From NCBI RefSeq assembly GCF_032854445.1, contig NC_088300.1, positions 63,960,984-64,024,983 of the forward strand: a stretch of 64,000 bases of DNA, read 5' to 3'. This DNA is from Liolophura sinensis. Its lineage: Eukaryota; Mollusca; Polyplacophora; Chitonida; Chitonidae. Shown one piece after another: positions 36,266 to 47,824 of this stretch. Each line of letters starts with the position of its first letter. Position 1 is the stretch's first letter. The position numbers and the translations under genes were made by a program. The notes beneath the pieces were generated by a model that was given only the letters and a program-made list of their open reading frames with translations, did no database searches and was not told where the DNA came from.

Positions 36266-37230
36266 AACTGACCAGCGAGGTGGCGCGTTGGAATCGACCA
36301 ATCTGTAAGCTTCATGTGAGGCACCGTTTATTTTTTGTTTTTTTGTTTTTTTTTTTGTTTCGTTTTTTGGCTCTTTTTGCCTATCTCCATAAACCTGGTG
36401 CGACTTTCACAAGACTTCCTAAGTGAGATTTCTTGAAATATTTTTACCTAAATGGCATCGTCGAGTTAATAGACCATAAAGCGTCGAGATTTACAAAGAA
36501 AGAAGATGAAGAACGGAATTTTCTTAGAGAAGGCCCCTCGCCCTTCTTACTGTCATGTACCCTAACCTGTCTTAACCACAACGTGAAGCAGCAAATAAAA
36601 TAAATATATCAACTAACTGATGAGATGTTAGTCCTGGAGGAAACCTATCGCCGGCTCATCAGTTTTTATAAAGACATGGAATATACTGAGATATACATGT
36701 ACATCGTATCGGAAAGAGTCCGATTAGGTGGGTTTTATTCAGTTATTTTTCGCACAAAATCGTATTCATCGTTACCCCAGAAGCAAGGTCCCATCTGTGT
36801 AAAAACAGGACTTTGCATCCTCATATATATACGTAAGGGGTGGGTGTTCATTAATAGCTGATAGCAGAAACACATGTGAGCTCAAGCCTGAGGACAGTAA
36901 CATTCGACTTCACAATGAAATTTGAAAGGGACGCAATAACAGGCCAAGGTCAAGACTCGCTACACTGGAATTCGCTCTGGCTTCTTTGTCGATCTGGCCA
37001 GACGTTTCGGAGCTTAATCCAACCTACAGCTATCGGTACTGGGCGAAAGAGACAGGAGCACAATCTGTTCTAGGGTATGTAGCAGTGTTCGTCAAAGATA
37101 CATGAAGGAACTAATTGTACTTCATCTAGTATTGTATTATTTTGTTTTTCTGTGTTGTTTGCAACACCTAGCGTCAAAGGATGAACACATAAACACGAAT
37201 ATTGTAGAAATCGCCGGTTACTTTAAATGT
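36266..37230. other. No gene seen
   Basis: T-rich tract at about 36330-36372. The 78-residue frame at 36625-36861 carries no known motif. Confidence 0.45.
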
Positions 37231-37234
37231 AGTC

Positions 37235-37640
37235 ATTTACGCAATACTCAAAAATATTTCACCTATACGACTGGCAGCATTATAGTTTGAGGAAACGTAA
37301 AAGAGAATGGGAAAAAATTCACGACCATCAGTAGATTACTGCAAGACCTTTCCACCTACGACGTAGCATGCGGTTGGTCGTGGAGTTCAGTTGGGCTCTG
37401 CCAGGTTTCCTCCAACTATAGTGCTGGCCGCCGTTGTATAAGTGAAATATTCTTGAGTACGGTATAAAACAACAATTAAATAAATAAGTAAATAAATAAA
37501 TAATAAATCTCACCTACGACCAGAGAGAAAACTAGAATGGGCTGAGTTTGAACTCACTGCGAGCAAATTAGTGGGGTGATAGTGAGCATTTGCTCTGTGC
37601 TGGTACGCTAACCTCTTGGCCACGGATGATTCATTATCTT
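37235..37640 (-). repeat. SINE family A, interrupted by another SINE
   Basis: The outer copy reads on the minus strand: the tail side (TACTCAAAAATATTTCACC) is on the left and the tRNA head (reverse complement of GCTAACCTCTTGGCCACGGA) on the right. It is split at 37363-37510 by a second copy in the opposite orientation. Confidence 0.85.
37363..37510 (+). repeat. SINE family A nested insertion with 10-bp target duplication
   Basis: The insert is 5' truncated, starting GTAGCATGCGGTTGG, keeps the core and ends in (AAATA)n. CACCTACGAC is duplicated at 37353-37362 and 37511-37520, which fits target-primed retroposition into the older SINE. Confidence 0.85.
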
Positions 37641-37849
37641 ACATGCATTAAAACACACTGAACATTGATTTTCACATTCACATTACGCTCACTGGACAGA
37701 AGTGGTAATTTTTCCATCGTACGTAAACATCCTTATTTTATCAGTCATGAAGAAAAGACAATTCAAAGGTTGGTGAAACCTTTTTAACATGCCATCAGAA
37801 TCTTAAGTGTAGATCTTCATTCGCTAAGATTCGATGGAATCTCAGCAAA

Positions 37850-38235
37850 CAAGTAATATGACCCGCAAGACGTGTGATGAATTTGCAGCAAATAATTAGT
37901 TTTAGATCTTTCAGACGTTTGGCTAGGCGTCCAATCACAATAACTGATAGCGAGGTTCCCTAAGGGCTGTAAGATGGAACCAACGCGATTTTGTCACGAC
38001 CGACTTTACTCCAGGTCTTTGTTAATATCACCTTGTTAAGCTTTAGGCATAATCATGCCCATATTTCTACTGGTGGGATGGGTACAGTGAGCCAAGAAGT
38101 TAAAAGTCATTAGCTATCAAAAATATGTTGAAAGGGTCATAATATCTCGCTTAAAGTGCAAAATCGGAAATAGCCAGATTATTCAAGGTCAGATTAGTCA
38201 TTGATAAGCGATTTTTAACTGTGCAGACTCGATGC
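37850..38235. repeat. Module R', copy 1
   Basis: It shares AATAATTAGTTTTAG, CAATCACAATAA, CACGACCGACTT and AAAATCGGA with 41590-41960 and 44970-45345 in the same order. Minus-strand frames are open in parts only. Confidence 0.7.
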
Positions 38236-39400
38236 GGGTATCTATCTAAAGCCCTGGAGACGACAGTGAGACTTTGGGAAGGAAGTAAACAGTCATGGAA
38301 TAGATCCTCGGTAGAGTGGAATTCTGCACAGGTGACTTTTGAACTCATTTGGCCAACAGAGATGTCTTTCAGAAAAAGGTTCGATAATCGCCTACAACCA
38401 CATGGCGAATTGTGTACATTGTACATTGTGAATGGAGTAAAGACAAGGTCTCGTATTTAATGAGACTAAAGTCATAAGTTGCACGTGCTGAAAGCCCCAA
38501 ACTAAGAACAAGAAGGGACTCAAGTTATAGTTGGTACATTGCTCTACAATAAAGAATCGCTGTACAAATTTCAAACTTCCCACACCAAAACATTTTAATT
38601 GTAAAAGTCTCAAAAGGGTCCAAAATTCAATTATTGAAGCAGTTGGATAGTGTTAGCATTTGATGAATTGCTCTAATGGGATATGTAAGCACCTTTATAA
38701 ATGTTGAAAGCGTGTAATTAGGGCATGTGTAATCACATGATTAATGTTGCAAGCAAATGATGATTAGCATAAGCGCATTAAAAGCTTTATGGTTTATGTT
38801 ATAAACATAACACTAGGCGTGTTTACCTAGTATATAGTCTTGGGACTATCGGATGGTTTATGTAATATATTTATGGATGGGATAAGCACACAACAGTAGC
38901 TTAAACGGCCACATGCTAATGTATTGGTGTTGGGATTATGGCGAAAACAAACACTGAACACGGGATCGTGTCGCATGTTAAATCGCGTAAAAAAGACATA
39001 CTATAAAGCGTCAAGGCGTACGGCCTGATCTGTATTGAGAGAATCGTAATAGTATTGCATTTTTTCCCCAAACGAAATTGGCCCTTAAGTAGGAAAGCGG
39101 CGCAAGAAATTCGCCACAGGAAGATATGCTGATGCGAACTTTTTTCTGCTGTTAAGTGTAAAGTTTCTCATCTGCCTTTCGCAGGACATTTCGTTGCTCC
39201 TTTAATTTACATTTACTATTCCTCCTATGCTTGTAACATTTATCACGTGCTTAAAATGGTTCCTGCAACCTTCACGTATGTAGGTTACTTAGCGAAAGAC
39301 ATTTACAACACATCACGGGCATCCACTTTTCTATGGCCGAATGATGACGGCATCCGCGTTAAACTAACTGGGGAGTCATTTCTTTTGTCTTTGCACGGAG
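38236..39400. other. No gene seen
   Basis: A short piece at 39060-39180 (AAGCGG...GAAGATATGCTGAT...AACTTTTT...CTGCTGTTA) matches 44170-44250, so the dispersed modules extend here. Nothing coding is supported. Confidence 0.45.
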
Positions 39401-39402
39401 AT

Positions 39403-39650
39403 GTAGTGCATTTCCGGTGTCTTTGGCATGGTGTTCTAGTGCTTTTTGTTATCTTTGGAACGGTGTTCTAGTGCATTTCTGGTGTCTGGGTATAGTGTTC
39501 TAGTGTATTTTTGGTGTCTTTGATATGGTGTTCTGTGCTTTTCTGGTGTCTGGTTATGCTGTTCTAGTGCATTTTTGGGGTAATTTCTTGGTGTCGTAGT
39601 GCATTTCTGGTGTCTTTGGCATGGTGTTCTACAGATCCAGTCTGCATCTA
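39403..39650. repeat. Degenerate 31-33-bp tandem repeat
   Basis: About seven to eight units of GGTGTTCTAGTGCATTT followed by CTGGTGTCTTTGG, with substitutions and small indels. Confidence 0.85.
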
Positions 39651-40084
39651 AATCGGCATTGAAACACCTCAGTTCGTCGATACATATGAAAATTATGTTA
39701 GAAGTGACGACGAATCCAAGAAATAACGCGTTACTGATCATATTTAAATGAGACAGCTTAGTGATCGTTACACCAATTTCATAAGGTTGAGCAGAAAAAC
39801 CTTCAGCCTGCAGTACGGTTTGGTATTTTTTCTCTCAGGTTACTGCTTGCTGGGCTTACTGAGACAAGCATAAGTTAGTTCTGTCCACCCAAGCTCTAAA
39901 TATCCTCATATTATTTTATTTTCTTGTTTCTACTAAATCTTGAAATTTGTTATTCATGTAAATTCTTTACATTCACAAACATCTTGTATAATTCCATATC
40001 TGACACCATATAAATGCATGCAGACTTTTAAAATACCTGAGGGTTTAGTAAGTACTCTCTCTCTCGAGAATTATAAATGCTTAA

Positions 40085-40410
40085 CTGTTACAACATCTCA
40101 TCTGATCACACTGCATAATTTGCAGTTGGCCAAAACCTGGAGATAAACGATCATTTTGAAATACATCCAACACGAAGATTTATGAAATTGTTGTATTTCT
40201 CGTGGGAGTAGTGAATCCTTTCCCACCTAAAGTGTTGAAAATAGCAATATATAAATATCACACTATCACTGTTATATTTACATGATAATGGCTGTAGTAT
40301 ATTTCGTAAAGAGAGTCGCCTATATTCAGTGGTCTGTAAAATCACACTGTAACTGTCATACTCGCTACCAAAATTGCCCTTAGTAAGTGATACGTAACAA
40401 CACAATGTTA
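40085..40410 (-). repeat. Module Y, copy 3, left piece
   Basis: It keeps TTTGCAGTTGGCCAAAACCTGG and AAATATCACACTATCACTG, as in copy 2. Its right end is also one arm of an inverted repeat with 41056-41150. Confidence 0.65.
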
Positions 40411-41150
40411 GAAATCCCTATTCTTTCAAAGAAAATCAAATTAGAACACTTTTTCTAATGCTTAATGTTAAACTGCATAAGTTCAGTTTCGACGCCAAGA
40501 ACTCATTGCCTCGAGTGACGCCGTAATTATTCAAAAACTAGTGCATGCTGGGGAATGGGTGTTGAGAGTAATTAGTTTTACACTAGGTGCACTAAGATGT
40601 GGTTAAAACAAACTCCACGCAGTAACACAGCTTTCACTACTCTCTCAGCGAATAGTCTACATTGTTTTTTATATCAAAATTTTCTAATATCCAGCTCTAA
40701 AACCATACTGTTGTGAGATCATATACTACAACAAATAAAATTTAACCATTTATTAAGGTTATATTATACTAAAACGTGTAAACAATTTAAAATATGGCAG
40801 AGTAAGAAACAGGGTTTACTGTAACATCGATAGCAGTTTTGGTAAGTGGTGTCGCCCCCCATCAAAAGGTTGTTGAACTCCGTCAAATATCCAGCATGTC
40901 ACTGTTTTTTAAATAATTATGATGTCACTCAAGGCAATGGGTTCTTGCCGTCGAAATCGAGAGTATAGACTTTACCATTATGAACTGGAAAATTCTGACT
41001 TCATTTTCCTTGCAATAATATGAATTTCAAACATATCAATGTGTTGTTGTGTGTCAGCGACTAAAGGCAATTTTGGTAGCGAGTATGACTGATTTTACAG
41101 ACAGCTGAAAATAGGCGACTCACTACAGGAAATAGACTATAACTCGTATA
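40295..41150. repeat. Inverted repeat, arms about 100 bp
   Basis: The arm at about 40295-40398 (GTCATACTCGCTACCAAAAT, GTCTGTAAAATCA) is the reverse complement of the arm at about 41056-41150 (ATTTTGGTAGCGAGTATGAC, TGATTTTACAGAC). The spacer is about 660 bases. One arm continues into module Y, so part of the module was copied and inverted. Confidence 0.85.
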
Positions 41151-41290
41151 AACCTTTATGCCTAGAGGTGATCGCAAGTGAGAAACACGTTAAACCATGT
41201 TTAGCGTCAGTGTATGCAATTTTACTTCAGTACATTCTCCGTCTCCGTCGATTTCCTTACATCGTTAACTGTTTGTAACGTTTTCAGAGA
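41056..41290 (-). repeat. Module Y, copy 3, right piece
   Basis: AGGTGATCGCAAGTGAG, ATTTTACTTCAGTA and CCGTCGATTTCCTTA match copies 1 and 2. On the minus strand a short frame reads EIDGDG then TEVKLHTL before a stop. Confidence 0.7.
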
Positions 41291-41589
41291 ACATATACTA
41301 GGTTTGTATGTATAAATCCCCGGCATATTCTTGATGTTTTACACGTTTGACATTAAATGTAAGTAGGACCCATTTCAACGTATATATTCAAGACTGAAAC
41401 AGTTATCATCGATACTCTTCAATGGAGCCCCGTTTTTCAAAAAAATGAGCGGCAATATAATCCTCATTTTTCCCCACACGTATGTGGGTTTGACTAAATC
41501 GCACAAACAATACATATACATCACGTTACTCCTAAAATCAATAAAATCTACGCATAAATAATATGAGGCACTATAAACGTTTGATGAGT

Positions 41590-41960
41590 ATCACCTTGAA
41601 TTCTTGAGTAAATGGCAGCAAGTAAGTCGTCTTAGGTATTGAAACCCGACGTGTAGCTAGCCGTTCGATCACCAGAAATTCCCTAAGGTGTGTAATACGG
41701 GACCAGTACAATTTTTCACGACCGACTTCACTCTAGAGCCTTAATAAAATAATCTGTAGATATACCCTTACCCAAATTCCCACTTTTGGGTTCTGTTATC
41801 TGGCCGTGTACAATATTTTTCTCGAAAGATGACAACATCCCGCTTGTATAATGCCAAAATCGGACATGGCTGTGATGTAACATGTCTTTGAGGTCAGCTT
41901 TGGCATTAATTGCTACTTGGTCAGCGATTAAATAGTTGACATCGGCGTCTAACATGCCGC
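41590..41960. repeat. Module R', copy 2
   Basis: It has the R' order: CACCTTGAATTCTTGAGTAAA, CACGACCGACTTCACTC and CCAAAATCGGAC. A 75-residue minus-strand frame at 41728-41955 is open only in this copy. Confidence 0.7.
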
Positions 41961-42164
41961 CACTTCCTTCCTAGGGCTATTATCTAGTGGCTAATTTCGG
42001 TCGCTTTATGTTGATATCCACGAGTTGAACAGAAGTGGTTTAATGGACTTTTTCTAACCATCGTTACAACGAACTTCTCAGCTAACGACATTTTATTATG
42101 TAATCCCAATCAATAATAATAAGACTTCAGTATGACCAGAATTGTATAAGGGTATTCACCAGTG

Positions 42165-42445
42165 CTAGCATGTGTGTGCTCTCATTCACGGACTACGAAT
42201 TTGAACTTTGATATGGAATTCATGCCTGGAATATTCATTGTCTGCCCGGCATCATTGAGAACTGATGACCGCTTCTCTTGTGTGTTACCGGCTTTATTTC
42301 TTATTTGTATAATTTCTTACATACCTTTGTCTTCGGGAGTTAGTGTTAAACGTTGTTGTGGAAATGGATCTTGCAATTATCGACTTGGAACGCCCTTTAC
42401 GGACTACGAATGGTATAGGAATGTCGGACTTGACGCTTATATTTA
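42165..42445 (+). repeat. Block M repeat (decayed)
   Basis: GACCGCTTCTCTTGTGTG, GTTAAACGTTGTTGTGGAAA and ATTATCGACTTGGAACG follow the block-M order. The 94-residue open frame here is probably a by-product. Confidence 0.6.
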
Positions 42446-43535
42446 GAGAACCCAGTCATAGAAGAAAATATTTGTATCACTACTTGACAAATGATGTACA
42501 TGTGTTACGAACACCATCTTTAAATATTATATTATATTTTTTCTTCAGCTTATGAGGTCAGTGTCTGACCTACACTTTCCCCTCTGTCTACGTTATAAAC
42601 TGCACTGTAATTCAGTGGAGCGTTCTCGTGGATTTGGTGTTTACGAGTTTTGTACCATTGTAAATAGGGTAGACGATCAAACCATCCAGAATTTTCCTTA
42701 CGTTGGTCTATAAATATGAGCGACGGAGTTGTGAAGTTCGCAGTTATTTACTCAGTTCCACAGGAGAGCAATCATTTACCCATTTCCATTTGAGAGCAGT
42801 CATATTTTCTGTCATCCACTGTAAAGGATTTTGCTGGGTTTGGAGATATCGGCTTTCACGCCATTCGACATTAGTCATTTGTACTCCATTTTTCTGTACG
42901 TAAGACTTTGTGTGTTTCCCCACTTGCTAATTTCTTGAGACGTTAGTTTGGAGCTGGTGTTGCTCATTGTCTCTTTGTGCGATTGCGTACATTTCATCAA
43001 AGTTTACCCTGAAAGTGACTTTGTCTATATTTCTGAGGAGTGAAACATACATCACTAGCTCGGCATTCACGGACGCTACTGTCAATCCGTCCGCCCTGAG
43101 AAGTTACACCTTCCCAGGCAGATGGTGATAAACATCGTCAGCGTGCGGTGCCCACTAGCGCTTTTCACTTACCGGACTAACATCCTCTTAACTGCTGATT
43201 CAATATTTACGTGGGACTGACTCGCCTTTGGAAGCCAGAATATTCCATCCGGATTTGGACGCTGTCATCGGTAAGAGACTAAACACTTTTGTAATTATTT
43301 GTATTGTTTTGTCTATTTTGTACAAATATATGTACAGAACTTATTCAAGCATCGTCGTGTTCCATTGTTTGATCTCGTGTAAGGCCTATCGCTGATCTGA
43401 GAGTTAAACAAGCCAGCTGTTTCTCATTTTTACTCTTCGATAGTGGTACTCTTATACATTGCTTTACATTGTGGATGGCGCAATCTAATTGACGAATCTT
43501 TCACTGATTGTTGATCAACATATCATCGTTGCTAG
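42446..43535. other. No certain gene
   Basis: A possible 5' exon ends at CTGTCATCG|gtaaga (43271), with a 32-codon frame starting ATGGTGATAAAC at 43121, but there is no partner exon that I can prove. Confidence 0.35.
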
Positions 43536-43537
43536 AT

Positions 43538-43635
43538 TTGATTTATTTATTAATTTGATGATTACGCCATACTCAATAATATTTCACTTATACGACGGCG
43601 GCCAGGATTATGCGGGAAGAAACCAATGTCGTAAG
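43538..43635 (-). repeat. SINE family A fragment
   Basis: The reversed tail (TTATTTATTAATTTGATGATTACGCC) and ATATTTCACTTATACGACGG are present. The core is truncated after GGAAGAAACCAATG. Confidence 0.85.
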
Positions 43636-43864
43636 AATCTAAAGGGTCTTTTATGCCGTGCATCAAGTAACTTTAACATATTGTGGAGCTATAAAAAGTT
43701 TATATTTTGCATGGACTGACAAATGGCGTGTTTGCCCTCTTCAATGCTGGAGGGCCTAAATGAATTGTTGAAACAGAGAAATTTTTTGGATTAGATATTA
43801 TCGTGAAAGAGTATTTTAAACACACTTACTCTAGAGTAGGTATAAGAAATTTTGGATGGGGGTT

Positions 43865-44260
43865 ATGAGTCGAAACAGACATTCACTTACCAGTGGTCAA
43901 CCAATAATGACGTTTCGGGTCAATAATCGCAAGCCCATTCCCAAAACGACGTATAGTAAGTAAAATGCGAAAATATAGGACAGAATCATGCAAGAGAAGC
44001 AGTTAACAGCTTTGACTGATGCTGGAAACACTTATACCGGATTAAGATCGCATCTAATGACCGAATTGCATGTAAAACAACGCGCCATTACGTTTCCCGT
44101 TCTACAGTCAGCATTATATCTTGACTTTTTTCAACGTGTTGCCTTTTTTTGCAACAAAAATGGGACTTAAAGGAGAAAAGCGGGGCGAGAAAATGTATGA
44201 AGCCACGAAGGGAGATATGCTGATCTGAAACTTTTTCAGCTGTTAGAAGAGTTTTTAGTT
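43865..44260 (-). repeat. Block M repeat upstream of module Z, copy 2
   Basis: It reads GTCGAAACAGACATTCACTTACCAG, CCATTCCCAAAACGACGT and ATCATGCAAGAGAAGCAGTTAACA, the reverse of block M, and then continues into a piece shared with 39060-39180. Confidence 0.75.
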
Positions 44261-44449
44261 TGACTTCCAACAAAATTGCATTAATCTTTAAATCTGTATC
44301 TCTATCTATGCCTTTGTGGAAAAAAGGCTGTATACTTTGCCCACAAAAATGTTTGACTGTTGTAATAAACATTGTGTGTATGTATTTGTTTAGGCTACTT
44401 GGGGATAATTGTCTGTGAGTAGATGCTTTCAAATGCCTTTGTAAACGTT

Positions 44450-44960
44450 TGTAAACGTGTCCCCTATTTTCCCAGGTAGTGATGTGCCCATGGCAGATAT
44501 GTTATCAGCGCAGATTTATTCAACTGTCATCTTTGACACCTCTATGTTGTACATGCCGGAATCAGAATGTCCGCAAGCCATCTCACCAGCACTGGTCAAT
44601 TCCCTAAGTGTGCGATTCTCTTTGAATAAAAGATTGATCTGCAGTCTTGAATTCTGTGGTCCTATAGCAAAAGGTGGGATCGGTTATAACACCAAACGAC
44701 GGCGGGTTAACTTTGACCTGGGGATGGCCGCAAGGAAACTTACAAGAGCGTTTGCTGGCGGAGACGTCTGATCTTCAGTACAATAAATAAGTGAAGCAAA
44801 CTCCCGAGGTAACGTTCGACATTTCATAACAATAGAATCTTCACTCGTTCATTGACAATCGTATGACAGGGGTCATTGATAGTTCGGCCATTCTTGATTC
44901 AACACTGCTGGACCTCAATAGATGAGTGGGCCCTCGATGGAAAGGCCTCGTGATTCGTGT
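44450..44960 (+). repeat. Module Z, copy 2
   Basis: It pairs with copy 1 at 35640-36265, through the GGTTATAACACCAAACGACG coding core and the downstream GTCATTGATAGTTCGGCC. Confidence 0.75.
44478..44771 (+). CDS. Conserved open frame in module Z, copy 2 (97 residues)
   Basis: The sequence follows the acceptor-like TATTTTCCCAG. The frame reads GSDVPMADMLSAQ, then CPQAISPAL, FSLNKRL, FCGPIAKGGIGYNTKRRR and ends RAFAGGDV with TGA. The core matches the module Z frame at 35852-36094, while the N-terminal part is specific to this copy. It looks like the last exon of a short secreted or basic protein, but no signal peptide exon is proven and no family is recognised. Confidence 0.4.
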   Translation, partial: SDVPMADMLSAQIYSTVIFDTSMLYMPESECPQAISPALVNSLSVRFSLNKRLICSLEFCGPIAKGGIGYNTKRRRVNFDLGMAARKLTRAFAGGDV

Positions 44961-44969
44961 TTCAGGAAG

Positions 44970-45345
44970 ACTAGAAGCTGTCTCACCTTGAATTCTTGAG
45001 TAAACTTGCCACCAATAATTAGTTTTAGGTATCATAGTCAGATGCTTAGTTAGACGTCGGATCACAATAAATGATGGCGAAGATCCCCTAAGACCTGCCA
45101 TAGTTGACCCGATTTATCAGTACGGCCGAGTTTTGCCACGTCCTCCTTTTCCAATGTTCTTGATTACTTTCGCCTTGTAAACCTTTAGCCACACAGTCGT
45201 CTCCAGACTTCTACTTGTTGAATGATTAGTAAGTCATTGGCCAGCCAAAATATGTTCTCGAAGCAAGCACAATATTTTGCGTAAGGTCCAAAATCGTAAA
45301 TGACTTGATTTCACGCGATTAGCATTGGTGTTTAGCAATTGTTTT
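44970..45345. repeat. Module R', copy 3
   Basis: It has the same order as the other two: CACCTTGAATTCTTGAGTAAA, AATAATTAGTTTTAGGT, GGATCACAATAAATGATGGCGA and TCCAAAATCGTAAATGA. It directly follows module Z, as copy 1 follows Z copy 1 at a larger distance. Confidence 0.7.
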
Positions 45346-45448
45346 CTGTTTGTTCAGTGTTTTGCAGTTGATGGGACAGTCGTTCGCCGTGATGGTTATG
45401 TGTTACTATACCTATATCATTAGTTATATCATTAAATGACTTTAACTT

Positions 45449-45545
45449 ATTTCTTTGTTTGATTGGTGTTTTAAGCCGTACTCAAGAATATTTCACTTAT
45501 ACGAAGGCGGCCAGCATTACGGTGGGAGGAAACCGGGCAGTGGCT
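45449..45545 (-). repeat. SINE family A fragment
   Basis: GTTTGATTGGTGTTTTAAGC, CGTACTCAAGAATATTTCAC and GGTGGGAGGAAACCGGGCAG; truncated after the core. Confidence 0.9.
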
Positions 45546-46595
45546 TTAATAGATGTTACCGAGCATCGTGGGTAAGTTGACGTAGTTCTGCATGGCTAAG
45601 TGCATCTGTGATATTAAATCAGTATATTGTACATAACATTATGTCAAGTTTCATTTCTTTTAAGATGGGTTGAAATGTATTTTCCTGTTAAACATGACGT
45701 TATTCCTTAAGTGTAAGTGTACATATGCATTAATTGGGTACCTTAATATAGTACAAAATGATGATCCTTGGAATCTGCTCAACTTATTTTATCGTACTAG
45801 GTAATATTTGAAGGTTAGAGAAAATGTTATATTATTGTCAGCAAAGATTCGCAGAATTCATGATTTGTCACAGAAACATATGAAAATTTAAAATTAGAAA
45901 ATGATGGAACTAAGTGATTCACAATGTCCAACCAGAAAAAATGTCATTCCCTTCTCCTTCTAACCATTGTTCAACGTCTGAATCATAAGTAGACCAGATG
46001 TCGTGGTTGATGTGCAGGAAAGCAACAACACATAACGTGGAGAGAAAAGGGAATATAGACTAATATATTCTCAGTCCCTCTGTTTTATTTCCAGAATTAC
46101 CAGTTTGCAATCAGAAATGCACCTACCATCTCTTACCGTCATTGCCTACTTATTTTCAACTTAGCAGCGTAAATGTTTCTACCTAAGTTTCGCAAAGTAA
46201 AGTGTGATGCAGAACTAACAAATGACACAAAGCGATTCAACATTTCCTCTTAAAATGATTTAAATAAATCCTGCAATTCTGAAACTTTTGAAAATTCGGA
46301 TGGGCATGTCCAGTATTCTACAGCGTAAATTCGTTTCCTCTGTTCTGGAATAATAACCTTTTTACACCAACAACCAAAGAGTCGTATTTAAGATACCACA
46401 CTAGATTCTCAAGGAAAACACACACACTTTATCACTGGAAAGGCAGGCTACATCTCCTGTCCCATGATTTGAACATATAAATAGGCCTACCTTGAGTGGT
46501 GCCGCAAAAGCAGGCGAACATCAAATTTACTGTCGCGAAATCGAAGGAAAATTAATGGTGCACAAAAAAGTTTATCTTTTTCATCATATATCTAT
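45546..46595. other. No gene seen
   Basis: AT-rich sequence without recognised repeat or domain. Confidence 0.5.
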
Positions 46596-46599
46596 ATGG

Positions 46600-46688
46600 T
46601 GTATGTATGTATGTATGTATGTATGTATGTATGTATGTATGTATGTATGTATGTATGTATGTACCTATTTATGTATGTATGTGTGTAT
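46600..46688. repeat. (TATG)n microsatellite
   Basis: About 15 uninterrupted GTAT units followed by interrupted ones. The predicted MYVCMYVC peptides in it are artefacts. Confidence 0.95.
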
Positions 46689-46691
46689 TTT

Positions 46692-46912
46692 CGGGGTCGT
46701 ACTTAACAATTTGTCAATCATGTGACGACGAGGAGTCATTGGGTGTGTGTACATATATTGTGTCTTCTTGTGGTAGAGCGAGTTCATGCCGCCAAAAAGC
46801 TGCCCCCACTTAAGTATCATGCCGAAAACAACAGACGTAACACCCAAGTCCGTCATATTATACTGATACGACCGCGACCCAGGTTTTGATCCAGGGAGTC
46901 TCTCGACTTCTA
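46692..46912 (-). repeat. SINE family C, minus strand
   Basis: Reversed tail GGGGTCGTACTTAACAATTT, GACGACGAGGAGTCATT and the B-box complement TTTTGATCCAGGGAG. It lies directly next to the TATG microsatellite. Confidence 0.8.
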
Positions 46913-47637
46913 TATAGTGTATACAGTAGTTAGATAATTTGTTTCATTAATTGTTTCGTTGACACATAACTATACACTTTAATCACTGGTAAAACAAATA
47001 CAATACGTTTTCAGCACAAGGCACACTACTGATAACTGTATCGGAAATGTACCTCCATTTCAAACACTTTGTATAATAAACATTAAATGCATTTAAATAT
47101 TTAAAGGCAAAGGTGACCCTTCGAGTGCTGCAATCACCACATCTGGAATTTTTTCCCTTTGATATTGTAATTACACTTAAAAATATTATATTTCTTCACA
47201 AAATGTGATCAAATCATGTGATCTACGTTTATGATAATAACACTTCGTCAGGATAAGAACTGTGACAGAGTATTCATACATAGAAAAAATGTGTGTACAA
47301 TCAGGCTGTTTATTGATATTTGAATTTAAATGAACCAAAAATTGTTCTTGCATACTTATTTATAAATAAGATAGGCCTATAACAATTTTAAAGCATTCTA
47401 TTAATCACATAACGCGCCTTTCCTATGTGAGAATGTGGTGACTTCTGGAAGGGAGTAAATTGTCGTAGAATAGTTCTGCGGCGCAGTGGATCAGCGCAGG
47501 ACGCGCTTCTTCAACGATGAGTTTCCGCACCAGGTGCTTGATTAATGGAAATCTCCATGGTGAAAGCGTGGGCGTGTGTGTGCGGGTGGGTATGTATGTG
47601 CGCATGCATATGTATGTCTGCATGTATGGATGACTAA

Positions 47638-47818
47638 CTGGGCTTTTACGTTGAACTTAACAATTTTCCACTCATGTGACGGACGAGGAGTCATTAGGTG
47701 TGTGCACATATACTGTGCCTTCTTGTGCGGGGCGAGTCCACGCCACCAAAGTGCTGCCGCCACTGAAGCACCATGCCGAAAACACCAGATATGACCACCC
47801 ATCCAGTCACAAAACAGT
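47638..47818 (-). repeat. SINE family C, 5' truncated
   Basis: ACTTAACAATTTTCCACTCATGTG, ACGAGGAGTCATTAGGTGTG and AAGCACCATGCCGAAAACACC match the 46692 copy in the same orientation. Confidence 0.85.
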
Positions 47819-47824
47819 TAATCT

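Noticed and set aside
44478-44771. An IL-17-like or other cytokine exon, suggested by short size and cysteines in duplicated exons
   Set aside because: The cysteine spacing and the family signature do not fit; there is no basis for naming it.
46607-46813. Open frames with repeated MYVC
   Set aside because: They arise from the TATG microsatellite.
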